16,986 bases of DNA, taken from Sulfurimonas sp. GTDB taxonomy: Bacteria > Campylobacterota > Campylobacteria > Campylobacterales > Sulfurimonadaceae. Positions 7,409-14,186 of this stretch are shown piece by piece. The position numbers and the translations under genes are program-made. Numbering within the stretch: position 1 is the first letter of the stretch; every line of letters starts with the position of its first letter. The notes beneath the pieces are model-generated. The model saw only the letters and a list, made by a program, of their open reading frames with translations. It was not told the DNA's origin and ran no database searches. Location of the stretch: assembly GCA_021157665.1 (NCBI GenBank), contig JAGGWE010000001.1:1-16986 (forward strand), given 5' to 3'.

Positions 7409-7948
7409 CTATAATTCCTTTTTAATATCTTGTAGTATCCATTGCCATTCACCAAAGCCACTATCTGCATTTATATGTCCAGCATCTTCTAAAACTTTCA
7501 TCTCTACATCTAAAGATAATTGTAACTCTTTAGCCTCTGTTTGTGTTAAATATGGATCAGTGGTTGAAGTGATTAAAATAGTTTTTTTGGCATGTGGGTT
7601 TTTTGGCATGTGGATTGGAAAAAAGCTTTTTAATTCTTCAATTTCACATCTCATACTAGGTGGTGCAACAAGATATAGCTTTTCAACTTCTTCAATCTCT
7701 TCATCAGCACAAAGATGAAACCAAAGAGTATTTGCTAAAGAGTGACAAACAACTATATCTGGTTTAAAATCTCGAAGTTCATCTTTTAACTCTTGTCCCC
7801 ACATGCCAAGTTGTGGAAAATCAAAATTAGAAAATTTTAAAAAACTAACTTTACCGTAATATTTGGCCAATTCACTTGCTAAATAACTTTGCCAATGGGG
7901 AAAATCACTACCACCCCAACCGTGAAGAATTAAAACTTTTTTACTCAT
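7409..7948 (-). CDS. Alpha/beta hydrolase of the RBBP9/YdeN serine hydrolase family
   Basis: 179 residues, the normal length of the small RBBP9/YdeN (DUF1234-like) hydrolases. It begins MSKKVLILHGWGGSDFPHW, the family's oxyanion-side HG segment. A catalytic triad can be placed at S70 in VVCHSLAN, D131 in TSTTDPYL and H158 in DAGHINADSGFGEW; the last is the strongest family signature. The nucleophile elbow reads C-H-S-L-A instead of G-x-S-x-G. Substrate unknown; cytosolic, with no signal peptide. It follows the DUF234-type gene by nine bases and abuts the 66-residue gene. Three GGCATGTGG words fall in it, two of them in tandem. Confidence 0.88.
   Translation of the reverse strand: MSKKVLILHGWGGSDFPHWQSYLASELAKYYGKVSFLKFSNFDFPQLGMWGQELKDELRDFKPDIVVCHSLANTLWFHLCADEEIEEVEKLYLVAPPSMRCEIEELKSFFPIHMPKNPHAKKTILITSTTDPYLTQTEAKELQLSLDVEMKVLEDAGHINADSGFGEWQWILQDIKKEL
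7583..7613 (+). repeat. Two tandem copies of TTTTTTGGCATGTGG, period 16
   Basis: The 15-base unit at 7583-7597 recurs exactly at 7599-7613 with one base between. Both lie inside the hydrolase gene. The period is not a multiple of three, so the copies encode different peptides on the coding strand (HMPKN and PHAKK), which suggests constraint on the DNA rather than on the protein. Confidence 0.8.
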
Positions 7949-7957
7949 TTTAAGTAC

Positions 7958-8842
7958 TTATACTAAGTTTTTAAAGTTTTTAATGGTATATAGTTTTAAA
8001 TTTTCACCTTTAAGTGATTTTAATTCACTAGAAAAACCCTGTTTTGAAAAGATAACAAAAATATCAGCCTCTATTTTTGCTTTTTTACATTTTTCTTGAA
8101 GTTTCGTTAGTTCACTTTTTTTGATTTTAGAATTTGTATATTTACAAGAACCCGCAATAATTTTTCCAGATTTAGTTTTAGCATAAATCTCTAACTCTAT
8201 TTCATTATCCCAGTAAGAACTACATTCAACTATTTTATCATCCTTAAATGATATTTTTAGTACCTCTTGAGATAGCTGTTCAAAAATTAAATTTGTAAAT
8301 TCACTTTTACGATTTTGAAATTTTTCTCTTACCTCTTTATAGTCACCCTCTTTAATTCCTTTAAAAAGTGGAGAGATAAAAGCAAACCAAAATCTTAAAA
8401 ATGGTGAAGTGAAGTAAAGTTTGTTAGATACTTTTTCTCCATCATCTTCTGCCCATGAAGTAAAAATTTTTTTAGATTTATCAAGCTTAATAATCCCAAG
8501 GTCACAAAGCTCTTCTATCGCTTTGTCTCCAACCTCTTTAGATATATTTGCCCTTTTATAAGCTGTATGAGTTTTTCCATCGCCAACAGCAATTCCAGTT
8601 AAAATACTGTGATAAAGAGGCATCCCTGTTGAGAGTTCACTCACATCATTTCTGATATATCTATAATCAGGAAGTACAAGTTTTTGGATTAGTTCAAAGG
8701 AATCTTTTGAGGTATCAAGTTCTCCCCATCCAACACCACCAAAGATTGCAAATTTTTCAACTGCATCTTCAAAATTTTTAGGATTATGTTCTTTATAAAA
8801 AGAGCGAAATTGCTCTAGTATAGTCTGGTTATTTAAAATGAT
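7958..8842 (-). CDS. DUF234-type protein (restriction-endonuclease-like fold), non-canonical start
   Basis: About 294 residues if read from the ATC at 8842 (or 293 from ATT at 8839). The only standard in-frame start is GTG at 8644, which would remove 66 residues. Those residues include FAIFGGVGWGELDTSK and VLPDYRYIRND, which look like genuine family sequence. AAAGG lies seven bases before the ATC. The C-terminal half matches my memory of DUF234 proteins, which otherwise often follow an AAA ATPase: SPFLRFWFAFISPLFKGIKE, then a PD-(D/E)XK-like core with WDNEIELEIYAK and the lysine in AGSCKY. The usual EIDI aspartate seems replaced by glutamate (ELEI). The function is not known. It heads a unit with the hydrolase and the 66-residue gene. 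Confidence 0.78.
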   Translation of the reverse strand: MILNNQTILEQFRSFYKEHNPKNFEDAVEKFAIFGGVGWGELDTSKDSFELIQKLVLPDYRYIRNDVSELSTGMPLYHSILTGIAVGDGKTHTAYKRANISKEVGDKAIEELCDLGIIKLDKSKKIFTSWAEDDGEKVSNKLYFTSPFLRFWFAFISPLFKGIKEGDYKEVREKFQNRKSEFTNLIFEQLSQEVLKISFKDDKIVECSSYWDNEIELEIYAKTKSGKIIAGSCKYTNSKIKKSELTKLQEKCKKAKIEADIFVIFSKQGFSSELKSLKGENLKLYTIKNFKNLV

Positions 8843-8871
8843 GCTTGAGCCTTTAGTTTATCTTAGTAGAA

Positions 8872-8877
8872 ATTATA
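8872..8877 (-). promoter_or_regulatory. -10 box for the DUF234-type gene
   Basis: TATAAT within TATAGTATAAT on the minus strand, in the 44-base gap after the HD-GYP stop codon. Transcription would begin near 8865, just ahead of the AAAGG site that precedes the ATC/ATT start. This supports translation starting upstream of the GTG at 8644. Confidence 0.5.
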
Positions 8878-8886
8878 CTATAAAGT

Positions 8887-9849
8887 TTATTTTAAAAATG
8901 CTTGTAAAAATACTTTGAGATATTCTTGATTGAATTTATTTATCATAGAAGTATCTTGCATCATTATTTTTAAGGCATTAAAAGTAGAGTTTTTTTCTCT
9001 ATATGATCTTTTATTTGTAAGAGCATCAAAAACATCACTAATACTAAGTATAGAGGCAAAATTGCTTATATCTTTACTCTTTAAAGCAGATGGGTAGCCA
9101 GTTCCATCATGTGATTCGTGATGGTGCATTATAGCATCAATGATATATGGGTCATGTATATGATTTTTTGTAGCAATATCGCTACTGTATTTGCTATGTT
9201 GGTGAACGACCTCTAATTCTTTTATGTTTAATTTAGCATTTTTATCAATAATATTTTTATCAATCATTTTAATCCCTATATCATGCAGTAAACTTGCGAT
9301 ACCAATTTGTGAAAGTTGAAGTTGATTAAGATTTAAAAAATAGCCAAGATTAATCGCATACATTGATACATGTATAGAGTGATATGCTAGTTCTGAACTA
9401 TCATTAAGATTTGAAATTGTATTTTTTAGATACTCAGAGTTATTTTTTACTAAAAAAATTATACTTTTTGCAATCTCTTCTATAGCCATTATATTAATAA
9501 TATTTTCATTAGAATCAAGAAAATTATTAAATATTTTGTTGTTTATTTCATATAATAATTCAAGCGATTTTTTTAAATTATCTTTGTTGTACTTTATGTA
9601 GGTTAGTAGTGTTTTATATGTAAAATATTGTTTATCTTTATCTTTTTTTGAGATGTATACTTTATCTTGTTTTTTGAGTTTAGCATAGAGTGTTTCAGAT
9701 AACATTGTACCAGCTTCAATGATAATTACATAATCATCATTTCGATGTATTAAAATGTTAAATACTAGCAACTCTTCAATATTAAGTGAAGTTATATCTA
9801 GTTTAATATAAGAACTTGCATAGTTGATTTTAGTTTGTACTATTTTCAT
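8887..9849 (-). CDS. HD-GYP domain protein, putative c-di-GMP phosphodiesterase
   Basis: 320 residues. The C-terminal half is an HD-GYP domain: an AYHSIHVS helix with H157 and H160, LLHDIGIKM with HD at 189-190, HxxHSKYSSDI near 216-226, and the full HHExxDGxGYP motif at 243-253, then DVFDALTNKRSY. The metal ligands and the GYP loop are intact, so hydrolysis of c-di-GMP is plausible. The N-terminal 130 residues resemble no input domain I know (for example VFNILIHRNDDYVIIIEAG). There is no receiver domain and no membrane segment. It starts three bases after the second GAF gene, whose end overlaps its ribosome-binding region. The GAF proteins may therefore supply the sensing part in trans. It is the last gene of the run that starts at 12699. 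Confidence 0.9.
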   Translation of the reverse strand: MKIVQTKINYASSYIKLDITSLNIEELLVFNILIHRNDDYVIIIEAGTMLSETLYAKLKKQDKVYISKKDKDKQYFTYKTLLTYIKYNKDNLKKSLELLYEINNKIFNNFLDSNENIINIMAIEEIAKSIIFLVKNNSEYLKNTISNLNDSSELAYHSIHVSMYAINLGYFLNLNQLQLSQIGIASLLHDIGIKMIDKNIIDKNAKLNIKELEVVHQHSKYSSDIATKNHIHDPYIIDAIMHHHESHDGTGYPSALKSKDISNFASILSISDVFDALTNKRSYREKNSTFNALKIMMQDTSMINKFNQEYLKVFLQAFLK

Positions 9850-9852
9850 AAA

Positions 9853-10338
9853 TTACGCTTTATTTATAAGTGCTAACTCTAAACTACCACTAACATAATT
9901 AGCAAAAAATGTTAGTGTTGTTAAATCTTTTTCATCAAAACTGAACCTAGATTTATTTAGTAGTTCGATAATCCCAATAACTTCTCTTTGTGAATCAAAA
10001 ATTGGTACAGTGATTATATTTTTTGTAATATATCCACTTTTTTTATCAATACTAGATAAAAATCTTTCATCATCATAGGGTGAATTTACTATTTGTGCTT
10101 CTTGTTTTTGATAGGTATCGCCAACAATCCCTGAATTTAGAGAAACAACTATTCTACCAACTCCATCACTAAGTGTAGTCCATAATATTTCATCTTCTTT
10201 ATCTACAATAAATATTGAACATCTCTGTGTGTTTAAAAGCTTTTTAGCTTCTTTAGAGATTAACTCTAAAACATTATCAATATTTTCTAAAGCCATCAAC
10301 TCTTGACCAAATTGTGCTATTTGTTTTACTTTAGACAT
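9853..10338 (-). CDS. Single-domain GAF protein (second of a tandem pair)
   Basis: 161 residues that are almost only a GAF sensory domain (about 3-155), with RCSIFIVD at 39-46, LWTTLSDGV and the motif TKNIITVPIFDSQREVIG followed by LLNK. GAF domains bind small ligands such as cyclic nucleotides or redox cofactors; the ligand is not evident. Cysteine occurs only in RCSIF. The gene is a clear paralogue of the gene upstream at 10354 (shared RCSIFI, LWTTLSDGV and the TKN-IT-PIF block). RBS AAAGG lies upstream of the ATG. With no effector domain of its own, it probably acts on a partner, most simply the HD-GYP protein three bases downstream. Confidence 0.88.
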   Translation of the reverse strand: MSKVKQIAQFGQELMALENIDNVLELISKEAKKLLNTQRCSIFIVDKEDEILWTTLSDGVGRIVVSLNSGIVGDTYQKQEAQIVNSPYDDERFLSSIDKKSGYITKNIITVPIFDSQREVIGIIELLNKSRFSFDEKDLTTLTFFANYVSGSLELALINKA

Positions 10339-10353
10339 ATGCTAACCTTTATC

Positions 10354-10851
10354 TTACTTATCGGTATATAAATTTATTAACTCTAAAAATCCACTAATAT
10401 AATGAGTGAAAAATACCATAAATTTAGCATCTTCATTATCAAACCCATCATCTTTATTTAGAAGTTGTAAAACACCTATAATCTCTCTTTTTGAATTAAA
10501 TATAGGAGCAGTTATAACATTTTTTGTTTTATACCCAGTGTCTTTATCAATAGTAGATGAAAAATTTGGATTTGAATATACATCATTTTCTAAAATAGGT
10601 TTTTTATCTCTTATTGTTTGACCAACAAGACCATGGGTAGAATCAATAACAATCTTTTCAACTCCATCAGAGAGGGTTGTCCAAAGTTCCTTTTTATATT
10701 CATCATAGATAAAGATTGAGCATCTATCAGCCCCAATAACATCTTTGGCATACTTAGATATATGTGGTAATCCTTCAACTAGTGACTTTTTATATAAAAG
10801 TTCTTTACCAAAATCTGCTAATTTTAAGTAAGTACTTGTATATTTACTCAT
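10354..10851 (-). CDS. Single-domain GAF protein (first of a tandem pair)
   Basis: 165 residues, nearly all GAF domain. Features in order are a helical lead-in (LADFGKELLYKKS), DRCSIFIYDEY, LWTTLSDGVEKIVI, DKDTGYKTKNVITAPIFNSK, REIIGVLQLLNK, and a C-terminal helix ending ELINLYTDK. It differs from its downstream paralogue mainly in the middle loop (ENDVYSNPNFSS against NSPYDDERFLSS), which may change the ligand or partner. It begins three bases after the stop of the IscU-like gene, with AAGG about ten bases before the ATG inside that gene, so expression is tied to it. No membrane anchor or output domain is present. Confidence 0.88.
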   Translation of the reverse strand: MSKYTSTYLKLADFGKELLYKKSLVEGLPHISKYAKDVIGADRCSIFIYDEYKKELWTTLSDGVEKIVIDSTHGLVGQTIRDKKPILENDVYSNPNFSSTIDKDTGYKTKNVITAPIFNSKREIIGVLQLLNKDDGFDNEDAKFMVFFTHYISGFLELINLYTDK

Positions 10852-10854
10852 AAA

Positions 10855-11397
10855 CTAGTTTACCTTCTCAACAAAATGGCATTCAGTCATTGAATATGGG
10901 CAAGTTTTCGCAATATTCATACTAAAGTGTTCCTCTTGGATACCCTCTAGTTTTCTTTCATAATGACGCATCGCTGCACGAAAAGAAGTTAGTACCATAT
11001 TCGCACTATCTTGATGCTCTGATGAGATATGTTCTACTTGTTCACCTTCAGGTTTAGAGGTATCTATTTTTGGTTTTGGGAGACTTGCATAAGATTCTTG
11101 TAACTCTTTTTCCATTTCTGTAACAGCTACAAGAATACTGCTGATTTCATCTCCCTTAATCATTTCAGTAAAAAGAGAACCTAATGTGGATGGATCTCGT
11201 GAACTGGAATTTGTTCCAAATTTTACATCTAGTATATGAGTGTCATCTCTTTTAATACATATAATAACATAGGAGTTTGTTGTATTGTCAACACCCACTC
11301 CAACACCATCAGCATCTTCAATAGTTCCATAGTTTTCAGGTTGTAAAAGATGTTTACCTATTTCTGCTTGTAACTCTTTTTCATCTACTTTATTCAT
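10855..11397 (-). CDS. IscU/NifU-N-like protein lacking all cluster-ligand cysteines
   Basis: 180 residues. Residues about 18-150 align by eye with the IscU/NifU scaffold: LQPENYGTIEDADGVG (family NPRNVGxxxxADGVG), DVKFGTNSS, SLFTEMIKG, and a final helix FRAAMRHY (family IKAAIADY). In this alignment the three Fe-S ligand cysteines are replaced: C37 by T40, C63 by S65 or S66, and C106 by S131. The aspartate after C37 is S42. An insert rich in charged residues (about 108-127) precedes the last helix. The protein ends with a tail, CPYSMTECH, that carries C166 and C173; C47 is the only other cysteine. It is thus probably not a standard Fe-S scaffold. A ligand-binding, tail-based cluster or regulatory role is open. 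It lies between a deaminase and two GAF genes. Confidence 0.72.
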   Translation of the reverse strand: MNKVDEKELQAEIGKHLLQPENYGTIEDADGVGVGVDNTTNSYVIICIKRDDTHILDVKFGTNSSSRDPSTLGSLFTEMIKGDEISSILVAVTEMEKELQESYASLPKPKIDTSKPEGEQVEHISSEHQDSANMVLTSFRAAMRHYERKLEGIQEEHFSMNIAKTCPYSMTECHFVEKVN

Positions 11398-11408
11398 CTA
11401 TGTTACCT

Positions 11409-11852
11409 TTATATTTTACTGGATAGTTTTTCAATACTAACACCATTATCTTTAAGAAATTTAGAGATGGTGTCTGAGTGGGTATGTTCGTATTCTTTTG
11501 CATAAACAATTCTTTTAATTCCGCTAGCAATGAGATTTTTACTACATTCACTACATGGTTCAAGTGTTACATATATTGTTGCACCCTCTATTGATATACC
11601 TTTTCTTGCTGCCCAGATTATAGCATTCATCTCTGCATGTATCTCATATGTTTTTGACCATTCATGATGTTCTGGAGTATATTCATCATTCCAGTGTTGG
11701 TTACAGTTTATATATCCTGATGGAGTACCATTATATCCAGTACTTAAAATTCTTCCATCTTTAACAATAACTGCACCAACTTGCTTTGATACACATTTTG
11801 AAGCTGTTGCTAACTCTGTCGCAATATTTATAAAGTTTTTATCACTTAGCAT
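11409..11852 (-). CDS. dCMP deaminase-like (ComEB-type) cytidine/deoxycytidylate deaminase
   Basis: 147 residues with the zinc-dependent deaminase signature: H72-A-E74 in IHAEMNAII, and P99-C100-S-E-C103 in LEPCSECSK. H72, C100 and C103 would hold the zinc and E74 shuttles protons. VGAVIVKDGRILSTGYNGTPSG and the inserted segment with CNQHW before the HAE motif match deoxycytidylate deaminases, which make dUMP for thymidylate synthesis, better than free cytidine deaminases. The start is ATG at 11852 with AAAAGAGA upstream. It lies ten bases after the SurA-like gene and eleven before the IscU-like gene, so cotranscription is likely. C20, H53 and C50 could provide a second metal site as seen in some dCMP deaminases; this is inference. 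Confidence 0.9.
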   Translation of the reverse strand: MLSDKNFINIATELATASKCVSKQVGAVIVKDGRILSTGYNGTPSGYINCNQHWNDEYTPEHHEWSKTYEIHAEMNAIIWAARKGISIEGATIYVTLEPCSECSKNLIASGIKRIVYAKEYEHTHSDTISKFLKDNGVSIEKLSSKI

Positions 11853-11862
11853 ATAATCTCTT

Positions 11863-12699
11863 TTAGTTAGGCATTCTTATGATATTAATCTCAGCATTGT
11901 TTCTCAATCGTGCGAAATAGTCACTAAGAACTTGCTCTCTTTTGTTTGACATTATCGTATTTAATATTTGGTTTTTAATATCTTCAAATCGGCTTTCGTT
12001 TGCACTTTGAATCTCTTTTATATAAAAACTCATATAACCACTATTACCATTAGGAATAACAGGAGTAAAAGTATTTAAAGGAGTTTTAGTAAGTAAATTT
12101 GCTAATTCTGGAGATATTTTATCGTATGGTAAAACTTGTTCATTTGTTTGAACCTGTGGAGTATAAAACATTGGGTTTTGTATTTTTTGTTGAAGAATCG
12201 ATTTTTCATTTGCTTGATATATAACAGTTGTGAATGCTGATGGATGGGTATATTTGTCTTTATTAAGTTCATAATATTCTTTAATCTCATCATCACTTGG
12301 TTGTGAAAGTTGAGTATATGTTATTGATGAATATAGTTTTTGACTAAGTAATTTTTGTTTAACTTTTTCTTTAACCTCTTGTGAATCTAAACCACTTGTA
12401 TTTAATGCAGCTTCATAAAAATTACTTACGCTCATATTATTTCTTTTTGCTGTTTTTTTAATATCATCATAAACTTCACCACTACTTACAGTGATTCTTC
12501 TCTCTTTTATCTCCGCTTCTTCAAGCTTTTGACGGATGAGAATATTGGCTGCATTTTGCATATTTAAATTAGAACTTTGCATCTCTTTTTCTATATCATA
12601 AATAGTTATCGCTTTATCTTTAACAACAACTGCTACACCACCAACCATCTCGGCACTTAATGAAAGTACACATGCCACACTTAGTAAAAATTTATACAT
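11863..12699 (-). CDS. SurA-like periplasmic chaperone
   Basis: 278 residues with an N-terminal signal peptide of about 16 residues (MYKFLLSVACVLSLSA). The mature start resembles SurA: VGGVAVVVKDKAITIYDIEKEM, then RQKLEEAEIKERRITVSSGEVYD. A long helical chaperone region follows (about 70-145). The parvulin PPIase part (about 150-232) is short and lacks the usual HIL and GGDLG strings, so isomerase activity is doubtful. The C-terminal helix (RFEDIKNQILNTIM, then REQVLSDYFARLR) is typical of the SurA core. It should help outer-membrane proteins fold in the periplasm. It is divergent from gltX, as I recall for C. jejuni Cj1289 and Cj1288c. An LSVAC string is too close to the N-terminus to be a lipobox. 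Confidence 0.85.
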   Translation of the reverse strand: MYKFLLSVACVLSLSAEMVGGVAVVVKDKAITIYDIEKEMQSSNLNMQNAANILIRQKLEEAEIKERRITVSSGEVYDDIKKTAKRNNMSVSNFYEAALNTSGLDSQEVKEKVKQKLLSQKLYSSITYTQLSQPSDDEIKEYYELNKDKYTHPSAFTTVIYQANEKSILQQKIQNPMFYTPQVQTNEQVLPYDKISPELANLLTKTPLNTFTPVIPNGNSGYMSFYIKEIQSANESRFEDIKNQILNTIMSNKREQVLSDYFARLRNNAEINIIRMPN

Positions 12700-12792
12700 A
12701 TTAATTCACTTATTTAAAATTTAAGTTTTTATTTTACCCATTTTTAACCAATAATTGCCTAAAATTCCATTACTTAAATAAAAGGCTCTTAA
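12700..12792. promoter_or_regulatory. Divergent promoter region, SurA-like gene / gltX
   Basis: 93 very AT-rich bases between two divergent starts. Possible -10 boxes are TAAAAT at 12760-12765 on plus for gltX and TAAAAT at 12736-12731 on minus for the SurA-like gene. Neither has a clear -35 and assignment is weak. AAAGG at 12781-12785 is the gltX ribosome binding site, seven bases before its ATG. Confidence 0.35.
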
Positions 12793-14181
12793 ATGGTTGT
12801 TACTCGTTTCGCTCCATCTCCTACTGGATACCTTCATATTGGTGGTCTTAGAACTGCTTTGTTCTCTTACCTTTGGGCTAAAAAAAATGGTGGTGAATTT
12901 GTTCTTCGTATTGAAGATACAGATAAAGCTAGAAACTCGCAAGAGGCTACAGATGCAATACTTAAAGCATTTGAGTGGTTAGGATTAAAACATGATGGTG
13001 AGATAACTTATCAGTCTCAGCGAGATGATATTTATGCAAAATATATTAAACAACTTCTTGATGAAGGTAAAGCTTATAGATGTTACATGAGTAAAGAGGA
13101 ACTAACAACTCTTCGTGAAACTCAAATGGCAAACAAAGAGCGAACAAAATACAATGGTAAGTTTCGTGATTTTGATGGAACTCCACCAGAGGGTGTAGAA
13201 CCTGTTATCCGTATAAAAGCACCATTAACTGGAGAAATTTTAGTTAATGATGGTGTAAAGGGTGATGTAAGTTTTCAAGCTGAAGATATTTTAGATGATT
13301 TTGTAATAGCAAGAGCAGATGGCGCACCAACTTATAACTTTGTTGTAGCAATTGATGATCACTTGATGGGGATAAACGAAGTTATCCGTGGAGATGACCA
13401 CCTAAGTAATACTCCTAAACAAATTGTAGTTTATGATGCTTTAGGTTGGGATTTACCTAAGTTTTACCATGTTCCGATGATACATAACTCTGCGGGTAAA
13501 AAATTATCTAAAAGAGATGGTGCTACTGATGTTATGGCTTATAAAGAGATGGGTTATACTCCACAAGCACTTTTAAACTTTTTAGTTCGTCTTGGTTGGA
13601 GTCATGGAGATCAAGAGATTTTTAGCATGGATGAGATGAAAAATCTTTTCAATCCAAAAGATATAAATAAATCAGCTTCAATCTACAGCACTGACAAACT
13701 TGACTGGTTAAATTCTCACTACATCAAAAATACCTCAAACACAGAGTTAGCAGAACTTTTAACTCAGTACGATTTAGTTCTAACTTCTCATGATAAAAAA
13801 GAGATTCTTTTAGATGCGTTAAAAGAGAGAGCAAAAACTTTAAAAGAGTTAGCAGAGCTTACAAAAGAGATACTAACAACTCCAACTTTTTATGATGAAA
13901 AAGCTGTTAAAAAAGCTTTTAAAGGGAATGCTATTGAGGTGTTAAACACTTTTGGAGCAAAACTTTCGGCATGTGGAGAGTTACATCTTCCAAGTGATTA
14001 TCATGCTGTTATGGAAGAGACTATCACCGAGATGGAAGTTGGTTTTGGAAAAATCGGACAACCTCTCCGTGTAGCACTTTTAGGAAAAATGAGTGGACCA
14101 GGACTTGATTCTGTAATGGCGATTTTAGGTAAAGAAGAAACTATGCTTCGTATCGCAAATGCAATAACTGCTAATTCATAA
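12793..14181 (+). CDS. gltX: Glutamyl-tRNA synthetase (GltX2-like by context)
   Basis: 462 residues, class I aminoacyl-tRNA synthetase. The start ATG carries FAPSPTGYLHIGGLRTALFS, with the HIGH-type motif at 15-18. VLRIEDTDKARN follows, and the KMSKS-type motif KLSKR lies at 237-241, followed by DGATDVM. The C-terminal 150 residues are the helical anticodon-binding domain. It charges tRNA-Glu and/or tRNA-Gln with glutamate. Many Campylobacterota carry two GltX proteins, one of which (GltX2) glutamylates tRNA-Gln for later amidation by GatCAB. The SurA-like neighbour suggests this is the GltX2 gene, but the sequence alone does not settle specificity. It is convergent with the AAA ATPase gene, whose stop is five bases away, with no terminator in between. 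It holds one GGCATGTGG word. Confidence 0.96.
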   Translation: MVVTRFAPSPTGYLHIGGLRTALFSYLWAKKNGGEFVLRIEDTDKARNSQEATDAILKAFEWLGLKHDGEITYQSQRDDIYAKYIKQLLDEGKAYRCYMSKEELTTLRETQMANKERTKYNGKFRDFDGTPPEGVEPVIRIKAPLTGEILVNDGVKGDVSFQAEDILDDFVIARADGAPTYNFVVAIDDHLMGINEVIRGDDHLSNTPKQIVVYDALGWDLPKFYHVPMIHNSAGKKLSKRDGATDVMAYKEMGYTPQALLNFLVRLGWSHGDQEIFSMDEMKNLFNPKDINKSASIYSTDKLDWLNSHYIKNTSNTELAELLTQYDLVLTSHDKKEILLDALKERAKTLKELAELTKEILTTPTFYDEKAVKKAFKGNAIEVLNTFGAKLSACGELHLPSDYHAVMEETITEMEVGFGKIGQPLRVALLGKMSGPGLDSVMAILGKEETMLRIANAITANS

Positions 14182-14186
14182 TATAA

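Noticed and set aside
8642..8644. GTG at 8644 as start of the DUF234-type gene
   Set aside because: No Shine-Dalgarno sequence precedes it, and family-like protein sequence continues upstream in the same frame.
7808..12668. Cargo of a mobile or defence island in the GAF/HD-GYP region
   Set aside because: No integrase, transposase, flanking repeats or tRNA, and base composition looks like the neighbours; the lack of the GGCATGTG word here is not sufficient evidence for transfer.
12669..12699. Lipobox in the SurA-like protein (LSVAC)
   Set aside because: The cysteine is residue 10, too close to the N-terminus for a lipoprotein signal peptide.
12721..12942. Minus-strand open frame over the gltX start
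   Set aside because: It covers the gltX 5' end in antisense, has no family features and no ribosome binding site.
12797..12982. Plus-strand frame overlapping gltX in another phase
   Set aside because: It lies entirely within gltX, with a composition typical of an out-of-frame reading.
14182..14186. Terminator between gltX and the AAA ATPase gene
   Set aside because: Only five bases separate the stops and no hairpin with U-run is seen there. I also saw no convincing intrinsic terminator elsewhere in the window, though I could not fold the sequence.
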